A DNA stretch of 64,000 bases from assembly GCA_948616985.1 (NCBI GenBank), contig CAPGDO010000002.1, forward strand, positions 1-64,000. Direction: 5' to 3'. Below the pieces are notes generated by a model that ran no database searches, was not told the origin of the DNA, and saw only the letters and a list, made by a program, of their open reading frames with translations. The position numbers and the translations under genes are program-made. The DNA is from MGBC163016 sp910588905. Lineage in GTDB: Bacteria; Actinomycetota; Coriobacteriia; Coriobacteriales; Eggerthellaceae. Of the stretch, positions 58,801 through 64,000 are shown piece by piece (the first letter of the stretch is position 1; the number at the start of each line of letters is the position of its first letter).

Positions 58801-58809
58801 ATTCTAGCA
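58801..58809 (-). promoter_or_regulatory. Extended -10 promoter for prfA-prmC
   Basis: On the minus strand TG-C-TAGAAT is an extended -10 element with one mismatch in the hexamer. Transcription would start near 58793, leaving a leader of about 34 nt before prfA. The -35 region (TTCGTG) is weak, as is usual with the TGN extension. Confidence 0.5.
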
Positions 58810-58831
58810 GACAAAGCCCACCCACGAACGC

Positions 58832-59767
58832 TTACTGGTCCAAGAGGTACTCAGCCACCGCATCCGCTGCATTCGCGCCATCCCCCACGCCCGTGGATAC
58901 CTGGCGAAGGACCTTAGTGCGCACGTCTCCCGCTGCGAATACCCCGGCACAGGAGGTCTTGCCCATCTCATCAGCAACGACATGTCCCGTCTGATCCAAT
59001 TCCAGCTTCCCGTCGAGGAATTCGGTGTTGGGTGTGGTGCCGATGGCAACGAACAGGGCGGATACGGCTATCGTCTGCACCTCATCGGTCAGCTTGTTGC
59101 GCACCCTCACCGCTGAGAGCTGGCCATCCTCAGAGATGAGCTCTTCCACAACGGTATTCCAGACGATCTGGACGTTCGGAAGCGCATTGAGCTTCTCATG
59201 ATAGATGGCTGTGGCTCTCAGGACATCTCGGCGCACGAAGATACGGATGCTACGGCAGATGCGTGAGAGGTAGATGGCATCAGCGGCGGCGGTATCTCCT
59301 CCGCCCACGATGCAGACATCCTTATCCTTGAAGAAGTTGCCATCGCAGGTGGCGCAGTAGGAGACCCCGGCTCCCTTCAGCTCGTCCTCGCCCTTCAACC
59401 CGAGCTTCGCCGGACGCGCCCCGGTGGCTACGATGACCGCCCGGGCCTTCACCACGCCATAGGCCATGGTGAGCACCTTCACGGGTTCATCGAAGCTAAC
59501 GGCTGTCACCTCGTCATAGATGGTCTTCGCTCCGAAGCTCTCAGCCTGCTCATGCATGATGACGGAGAGCTCATATCCGCTGGTGGATTGATTGAATCCG
59601 GGATAGTTCTCCAAGTGCTCTGTCTGGGCCAATTGACCACCCGGGGAGATGCTCTCTATGAGAGCCGTATCCAACCCCGCCCGAGCGCAGTACATGGCCG
59701 CCGTGAGGCCAGCCGGTCCGGCTCCGATGATGGCGACATCATAGAGGTCAGGATGCTCGTTCGCCAT
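58832..59767 (-). CDS. trxB: Thioredoxin-disulfide reductase
   Basis: TrxB passes electrons from NADPH through FAD to thioredoxin. The 311-residue protein has the FAD-binding VAIIGAGPAGLTAAMY, the redox pair C138-C141 (CATC), NADPH-binding VGGGDTAAADA and C-terminal GVFAAGDVRTKVLRQ. This is the standard low-molecular-weight class. AAAAGGAGGACC precedes the ATG. Its partner trxA is encoded 103 nt upstream, but an intrinsic terminator and then a 12-bp hairpin lie between them, immediately before the trxB Shine-Dalgarno. Confidence 0.96.
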   Translation of the reverse strand: MANEHPDLYDVAIIGAGPAGLTAAMYCARAGLDTALIESISPGGQLAQTEHLENYPGFNQSTSGYELSVIMHEQAESFGAKTIYDEVTAVSFDEPVKVLTMAYGVVKARAVIVATGARPAKLGLKGEDELKGAGVSYCATCDGNFFKDKDVCIVGGGDTAAADAIYLSRICRSIRIFVRRDVLRATAIYHEKLNALPNVQIVWNTVVEELISEDGQLSAVRVRNKLTDEVQTIAVSALFVAIGTTPNTEFLDGKLELDQTGHVVADEMGKTSCAGVFAAGDVRTKVLRQVSTGVGDGANAADAVAEYLLDQ

Positions 59768-59782
59768 GAGGTCCTCCTTTTG

Positions 59783-59809
59783 CGAACGCTCATCGGGGAT
59801 GAGCGTTCG
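59783..59809 (-). other. 12-bp hairpin directly upstream of the trxB Shine-Dalgarno
   Basis: CGAACGCTCATC (59783-59794) and GATGAGCGTTCG (59798-59809) are perfect complements around a 3-nt loop. No U-tract follows on the minus strand; the next nucleotides are CAAAAGGAGG, the trxB ribosome-binding site. It may be a 5' stabiliser or processing product end, or an operator palindrome. Confidence 0.65.
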
Positions 59810-59813
59810 AGCG

Positions 59814-59850
59814 AAATAAAGAGAGCCCGCATCCTTTGATGCAGGCTCTC
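59814..59850 (-). terminator. Intrinsic terminator between trxA and trxB
   Basis: GAGAGCC (59821-59827) pairs with GGCTCTC (59844-59850). After one mismatch GCATC pairs with GATGC around a 4-nt loop. On the minus strand TTTATTT follows. It begins 20 nt after the trxA stop. Only about 46 nt remain to the trxB ATG. Confidence 0.8.
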
Positions 59851-59870
59851 GGGTGGTCCATGAGAAGCAC

Positions 59871-60179
59871 TTACGCGAACATCCCCATCAGCTGCTGCTT
59901 CGGCACAGCACCTAACGTCTTGTTCTTGATGGCACCCTTGTCGAACAGGATGAGGGTGGGAACCGAATTCACCCGATAGCTGGCAGCCAGATCAGGGCTC
60001 TGATCTATATCGACCTTATACACATAGGCCTGACCCGCTTTCTCCTGGGCCACTTCATCCAAAATAGGAGCGAGCCTCTTGCATGGGCCACACCAAGTAG
60101 CGAAGAAGTCCACTAGGACCGGCTTATCCGCTTCGAGTACCTTCGACTGGAAATCTTGAGAAGAGATGACTTCGCTCAT
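59871..60179 (-). CDS. trxA: Thioredoxin
   Basis: The 102-residue protein has the classic active site WCGPC with C30 and C33, the buried aspartate in VLVDFFATW, and the cis-proline in VNSVPTLILF. It reduces disulfides in cytoplasmic proteins and is itself reduced by TrxB, encoded next downstream. ATG 60177-60179 is preceded by AAAGGGG. The 195-nt upstream gap holds a 7-bp leader hairpin and the thrS terminator; a TG-C-TATGCT sequence near 60255-60265 could be an extended -10 box. Confidence 0.96.
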   Translation of the reverse strand: MSEVISSQDFQSKVLEADKPVLVDFFATWCGPCKRLAPILDEVAQEKAGQAYVYKVDIDQSPDLAASYRVNSVPTLILFDKGAIKNKTLGAVPKQQLMGMFA

Positions 60180-60211
60180 GACGACCTATCCCCTTTCGTC
60201 GGAACAGCTTC

Positions 60212-60228
60212 GCAGCTCTTTGAGCTGC
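60212..60228 (-). other. Leader hairpin upstream of trxA
   Basis: GCAGCTC (60212-60218) and GAGCTGC (60222-60228) form a perfect 7-bp stem with a 3-nt loop. It lies about 33 nt before the trxA start and is not followed by a U-tract. Confidence 0.45.
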
Positions 60229-60305
60229 CGTTCTCCATCGGTTGCATTCTTCTCCATAGCATAGCAGCTGAGACCCGAAATGATCTAGGTGTAACCAGAA
60301 CGCAA

Positions 60306-60340
60306 GAATGCCGTTGGCATCTGGCAAGCCAACGGCATTC
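60306..60340 (-). terminator. Terminator hairpin downstream of thrS
   Basis: GAATGCCGTTGGC (60306-60318) pairs perfectly with GCCAACGGCATTC (60328-60340), 13 bp with a 9-nt loop, 34 nt after the thrS stop. The minus-strand tail TTGCGTTCTGG is only weakly U-rich. The stem is very stable. Confidence 0.7.
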
Positions 60341-60374
60341 CCTCGAAGCAGAGAGGCTCGGCGTGGAAGATGGT

Positions 60375-62288
60375 CTAGAGCGCAGCGTCCCTGATCTTGT
60401 CCACGAACTCCCGCCGATCGCAGGTACCCAGGTCACCTTCGATCCGGTCACGCACGGAGATGGTCTGCTCGGCCACTTCAGCATCCCCCAGGATGACCAT
60501 GTAGGGGATCTTCTGCTGCTGGGCTTTGGCTATCTTCACCTTCATGGGCTCATTCTGGTCATAGACCTCGACCCGGCCGCCTACGCCACGCAGCTCACCG
60601 GCGAATCCCTCAGCAACCTCCCGATGACGGTCGGCAATGGGGATGACAGCCACCTGTATGGGCGCCAACCACAAGGGCAGAGCGCCAGCGTAGTGTTCGA
60701 TGAGGATGCCCAAGAAGCGTTCGATGGAGCCGAAGATGGCTCGGTGGAGCATCCAGGGCCGCTGCTCGGTATTATCCTGAGCGCGATAGGTCAGGTCGAA
60801 CCGCTCGGGCATGTTGAAATCTATCTGGACCGTGGAGCACTGCCAGGTGCGCCCGATGGCATCCTTCACCTTGATATCTATCTTCGGACCATAGAAGGCG
60901 CCGTCGCCTTCATTGATGTCATAGGCCAGATCGTGCCGCTCACACGCCTGCTTCAGGGCGTCGGTAGCGTACTCCCACATGTCATCTGTGCCGATGGACT
61001 TATCCGGTCGCGTGGAGATCTCAGCCTCATACTGGAAGCCGAAGGTGCTCATGATGTGGTCGACCAGATCGAGGATGGCCACTACCTCATCTACCACCTG
61101 TTCCCTGGTGCAGAACACGTGGGCGTCATCCTGGGTGAAGCCGCGCGCACGCAAGAGCCCGTGCACCACGCCCGACATCTCATGACGATACACCGTGCCG
61201 AACTCGAAATAGCGCAGAGGCAGATCCCGGTAGGAATGCAGCTCGTTCTTGTAGAGCATCACATGCCCCGGGCAGTTCATGGGCTTCACGCCGTATTCGC
61301 TGGGACGGGGATCCTCTTCGGTGCCCTCGTTGATCTCGAAGAAGTACATGTTGTCCTTGTAGAACCCATAATGGCCGGAGGTCTTCCATACCTCGGCATT
61401 GTAGATGTGGGGCGTGATGACCTCTTCGTAGCCGCGCTCGTACAGATCGCGGCGAAGCCACTCTTGCAGCGTACGGATCACCCGCGCACCCTTCGGCAGA
61501 TACATAGGAAGCCCCACGCCTGCCATAGGATCCATCATATAGATGCCCAGTTCTCGGCCGAGCTTGCGATGATCGCGCTTCTCGGCCTCCTCCAAACGGG
61601 TCAAGTACTCTTCCAGATCCTTCTTCTTGAAGAAAGCGGTGCCGTAGACGCGTGTGAGCATCTCATTGTCGGCATCGCCCTTCCAGTAAGCGCCTGCGGT
61701 CTTCATCAGCTTGAAGGCTCCCAACTTGCCTGTTGAGGGAACATGAGGGCCGCTGCAGAGATCGACGAAGCTGCCGTGACGATAGAGGGTGATGTCCTCA
61801 TCAGCAGACAGGTCATCGATATGCTCTGATTTCAAGCGCTGATCCTTGAATGCCTCTTTGGCACCCTCATAGGTGAGGACTTCGCGCACGAACGGCTCAT
61901 CCTTGGCGATGATCTCAGCCATCTTCGCTTCGATGGCGGCGAAATCATCCGTAGAGATGGGCTGTTCCAGGGCGAAATCATAGAAGAAGCCATCTTCCGT
62001 GGCGGGACCGAAGCCGATCTGGGCACCGGGGAACAGCTCCTGGACAGCTTCAGCCATCACATGGGCCATGGAATGGCGCATGATATCCAGAGCCTCCGGG
62101 GAACGGTCTGTGATGATCTCAACAGTGGCGCCATCGGAGACGGTGGCAGCGAGGTCAGCGAGCTGACCATCGATCTTCCCGGCAAGGGCGGCCTTCGCTA
62201 GACCTGAGCCAATGGAAGCGGCAACGTCTTGGATGGATGCGCCCTCGGGTACTTCCTTCGCGCTGCCATCAGGGAGCAGTATCTTCAT
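60375..62288 (-). CDS. thrS: Threonyl-tRNA synthetase
   Basis: ThrRS charges tRNA-Thr. The 637-residue protein has all domains: N-terminal TGS (MKILLPDGSAKEVPEGAS), the editing domain with HSMAHVMAEA and SGPHVPSTG, the class II core with motif 2 (RYFEFGTVYRHEMSGVVHGLLRARGFTQDDAH) and motif 3 (LHRAIFGSIERFLGIL), and the anticodon-binding domain. AAAGGAATC precedes the ATG. It follows a zinc-ribbon membrane protein gene by 10 nt and probably shares its promoter at 62854; there is no space for a T-box leader. Confidence 0.97.
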   Translation of the reverse strand: MKILLPDGSAKEVPEGASIQDVAASIGSGLAKAALAGKIDGQLADLAATVSDGATVEIITDRSPEALDIMRHSMAHVMAEAVQELFPGAQIGFGPATEDGFFYDFALEQPISTDDFAAIEAKMAEIIAKDEPFVREVLTYEGAKEAFKDQRLKSEHIDDLSADEDITLYRHGSFVDLCSGPHVPSTGKLGAFKLMKTAGAYWKGDADNEMLTRVYGTAFFKKKDLEEYLTRLEEAEKRDHRKLGRELGIYMMDPMAGVGLPMYLPKGARVIRTLQEWLRRDLYERGYEEVITPHIYNAEVWKTSGHYGFYKDNMYFFEINEGTEEDPRPSEYGVKPMNCPGHVMLYKNELHSYRDLPLRYFEFGTVYRHEMSGVVHGLLRARGFTQDDAHVFCTREQVVDEVVAILDLVDHIMSTFGFQYEAEISTRPDKSIGTDDMWEYATDALKQACERHDLAYDINEGDGAFYGPKIDIKVKDAIGRTWQCSTVQIDFNMPERFDLTYRAQDNTEQRPWMLHRAIFGSIERFLGILIEHYAGALPLWLAPIQVAVIPIADRHREVAEGFAGELRGVGGRVEVYDQNEPMKVKIAKAQQQKIPYMVILGDAEVAEQTISVRDRIEGDLGTCDRREFVDKIRDAAL

Positions 62289-62298
62289 GGTGATTCCT

Positions 62299-62814
62299 TT
62301 AGGATTCGTGGCTTGCGGTAGAGCTTGAGGAATGCGAACGGCGACGCGTTCGAGAGCTGGAAGAACCAGAACGGCTCTTGGAGCCGCCGCCTACGGGCGT
62401 GGCGCAATAGGGGCACACCGTCCAAGCAGGCTCAAGGGCCTTCTCACAATGAGAGCAGAGGTTCTTGAGCTGAGTGTGGCAATTGGGGCACAGAACGTAA
62501 TCCATCTCAACGGGATATCCGCAGGTAGCGCATTCGCCATACTTCATCAGCTGGCGCTGTTTGAGGGCCACTTCCAATTCCTGCTCATCCTTGTCTATGC
62601 GCAGCATAGGCGGACGCAAGAGACAGTAGGCGATGACGCCCACGATGGGGACCAGCGCAACCACAGCCCAAACATACCAGGCTGCCCCGCGGAGATAGGC
62701 GTCCCGCACCACCCAGACGATGGAGAGGACATAGAGGATCACCAGGAGGACGACCACCACGGTGAACGCGGCTTGCATCTGCGGTGTCCACAGCTGTGCG
62801 AAAAGCTCACTCAC
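62299..62814 (-). CDS. Membrane protein with PLD-nuclease-N-like helices and double zinc ribbon
   Basis: The 171-residue protein has two membrane helices (about 15-36 and 43-65; the second part AWYVWAVVALVPIVGVIAYCLLRP resembles the PLDc_N cardiolipin-synthase-like domain), a short helix, and two Cys4 zinc-ribbon modules (CATCGY...CPNCHT and CSHCEK...CPYCAT). The last about 30 residues are Ser/Arg-rich and may be disordered. The function is unknown; such proteins are widespread in Coriobacteriia by my recollection. The start is GTG 62812-62814 with AAGGAG 7 nt upstream. An exact extended -10 promoter lies before it. Confidence 0.82.
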   Translation of the reverse strand: MSELFAQLWTPQMQAAFTVVVVLLVILYVLSIVWVVRDAYLRGAAWYVWAVVALVPIVGVIAYCLLRPPMLRIDKDEQELEVALKQRQLMKYGECATCGYPVEMDYVLCPNCHTQLKNLCSHCEKALEPAWTVCPYCATPVGGGSKSRSGSSSSRTRRRSHSSSSTASHES

Positions 62815-62853
62815 TTCTTCACTCCTTATACTGCGTTCCTACTGCGGCTTGCG

Positions 62854-62862
62854 ATTATAGCA
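62854..62862 (-). promoter_or_regulatory. Extended -10 promoter for the zinc-ribbon gene and thrS
   Basis: TG-C-TATAAT on the minus strand is a perfect extended -10 element. Transcription would start near 62847 with a leader of about 33 nt. No -35 match is needed or seen. Confidence 0.6.
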
Positions 62863-62898
62863 AAGGCGCAGATATGGCTGGCTGAATGTGGAGAGCCA

Positions 62899-64000
62899 TC
62901 ACATCTGCTCGAGCTGGGATGTGACCTTCTCCAGCTGGCCCTCGATCTCATCGCGCTTCGCCGTATCCTTCTGGATGATCTCAGGAGCCGCCTTGGCCAA
63001 GAAGCCGGGATTGGAGAGCTTCTTATCAAGCTTTGCCAGGTCAGCAGCCAGCTTCTTCTGCTCCTTCTCGAGCTTCGCCTTCTCTTCGGCGAAGTCGACG
63101 AACCCCGCGAGGTTCGTATAGACCTCCAGGTCAGAGACGATGCCCACCACCGCCTGAGAGGGCTTGGTCTCGTCAGGAGAAGCCGTGAGCGCAGAGATGC
63201 GGGCTAACGACGAGATGAGCGTTGATTGCTGCAGGATCTGCTCCGCCTTGGAGGCAGGAGCCTTGACCGAGACCGTCAGCTCTTCCTTGGGAGAAACACC
63301 GTAACGCGAACGAGCAGAGCGCACGGCACCCACCACTTCGATCACCACGCGCACGCTATTCTCAGAAGCATCATCCACGAAGCCTGCCAGCTCTGCAGCG
63401 CTGGGCCACGGAGCCGCTATGAGCATCTCTGGGCCTTCCTCTGGCCGCGGCATGGAGGCGTAGATACGCTCTGTGATGAAGGGCATCACTGGATGCAGCA
63501 GGCGCAGAAGAGCGTAGAGAACGAATTGCAGGTTACGCTGACAAGCCAAGCGGTCTTCCTCATCAGCGGAGTTGAGGCGGCTCTTCGAGAACTCGATGTA
63601 CCAATCGCAGAACTCGTTCCAGATGAACGTGTAGAGCAGACGGGTCATCTCACTGAAGTCGAAGCTATCATAGGCCGCATCGATAGCCGCCACGGTCTTC
63701 GCGAGGGAAGAGAAGATCCAGCGATCGGCGCTGGTCCGGAGCTCAGTAGGACCCGGTGTGAAGCCATCTATGTTCATCTCGACGAAGCGGGCGGCATTCT
63801 TGATCTTGTTCGCGAAGTTGCGGGCCGATTCGATGCGCTGGTAATCGAAGCGCAAGGTCTGCGAGCCGGTCACCTGGGATACCAGTCCGAAGCGCATGCC
63901 GTCAGCGCCGTATTCAGCCATGAGATCCATGGGGTTTATGCCATTGCCCCTAGACTTGCTCATGGGCTTGCCGTCGGATCCCATGACCGTGGGATGGATG
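62899..64000 (-). CDS. valS: Valyl-tRNA synthetase, C-terminal part (5' end beyond the window)
   Basis: Only the last about 367 residues are in the window; the gene continues past position 64000. The visible part begins with the KMSKS loop region (MGSDGKPMSKSRGNGINPMDL), where the lysine before MSKS is proline, then the DALR-type anticodon-binding domain (SARNFANKIKNAARFV, FIWNEFCDWYIEFSK) and a C-terminal coiled-coil arm (about the last 65 residues, EEKAKLEKEQKKLAADL...) characteristic of ValRS and used in tRNA binding. The identity is clear despite truncation. Confidence 0.93.
   Translation of the reverse strand, partial: IHPTVMGSDGKPMSKSRGNGINPMDLMAEYGADGMRFGLVSQVTGSQTLRFDYQRIESARNFANKIKNAARFVEMNIDGFTPGPTELRTSADRWIFSSLAKTVAAIDAAYDSFDFSEMTRLLYTFIWNEFCDWYIEFSKSRLNSADEEDRLACQRNLQFVLYALLRLLHPVMPFITERIYASMPRPEEGPEMLIAAPWPSAAELAGFVDDASENSVRVVIEVVGAVRSARSRYGVSPKEELTVSVKAPASKAEQILQQSTLISSLARISALTASPDETKPSQAVVGIVSDLEVYTNLAGFVDFAEEKAKLEKEQKKLAADLAKLDKKLSNPGFLAKAAPEIIQKDTAKRDEIEGQLEKVTSQLEQM

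Noticed and set aside
60156..61736. Plus-strand open frame of 526 codons opposite thrS
   Set aside because: It is antisense to a certain gene (thrS), has composition typical of a shadow and no recognisable motif.

Overview
The window (about 57-58% GC by eye) looks like a chromosomal core segment of an anaerobic actinomycete, most likely class Coriobacteriia. The evidence is the gram-positive/actinobacterial order uvrC-rapZ-yvcK-whiA-gap-pgk-tpiA-gpmI-secG, the order rimP-nusA-ylxR-infB-rbfA-nrnA-truB-ribF, a CGAAC-N4-GTTYG type SOS box in front of uvrA, frequent GTG and TTG starts, a membrane pyrophosphatase and a HemN/HemW-like radical SAM protein. The lineage is inferred; no rRNA gene is present to settle it. 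I see no insertion sequence, prophage, CRISPR array, restriction system or recognisable defence system.

Layout. 1-320: a cut tRNA-Val(GAC) and a complete tRNA-Leu(GAG). 324-10570 (minus): uvrC, rapZ, yvcK, whiA, then gap, pgk, tpiA, gpmI and secG, i.e. UvrABC repair, nucleotide/cell-wall signalling and lower glycolysis. 10740-16000: a small conserved-looking gene, a DEAD-box RNA helicase, gdhA, an EamA transporter and a membrane-anchored protein that looks like a degenerate metallophosphoesterase. 15978-22722: SOS-controlled uvrA, dnaG, and divergent dgt plus a thioesterase. 22807-31900: small proteins, a short GMP synthase without amidotransferase domain, threonine aldolase, an amidase/permease pair, rnhA and a proton/sodium pyrophosphatase. 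31902-39989 (minus): the complete transcription/translation operon rimP to ribF. 40150-42623 (plus): GtrA, a phenylacetate-CoA ligase-like enzyme and a LysR effector domain without DNA-binding domain. 42639-46895 (minus): serC-serA-leuA. 46992-53427: a radical SAM protein, then a two-component system, a Cthe_2159-like lipoprotein, DUF4956 and a VTC polyphosphate polymerase domain. 53571-64000 (minus): ilvBN, purine nucleoside phosphorylase, prmC-prfA, trxA-trxB, thrS, a zinc-ribbon membrane protein and the 3' part of valS.

Functionally the segment joins glycolysis (gap-pgk-tpiA-gpmI) with serine (serC, serA draw on 3-phosphoglycerate), leucine/valine/isoleucine (leuA, ilvBN) and glutamate (gdhA) metabolism, and with translation (nusA operon, prfA-prmC, thrS, valS). 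Pyrophosphate released by biosynthesis and tRNA charging can be used by the membrane pyrophosphatase.

The most unusual signals are regulatory. Strong intrinsic terminators sit only 20-45 nt ahead of the start codons of pgk, trxB and rimP, with little or no room for another promoter behind them. Several other genes have a stable hairpin in the gap before the Shine-Dalgarno sequence. Other items worth checking are a putative zinc-finger tail on NusA, the amidotransferase-less GMP synthase, a leaderless promoter, a 19-bp palindrome between dnaG and dgt, and two near-identical perfect palindromes between convergent genes.
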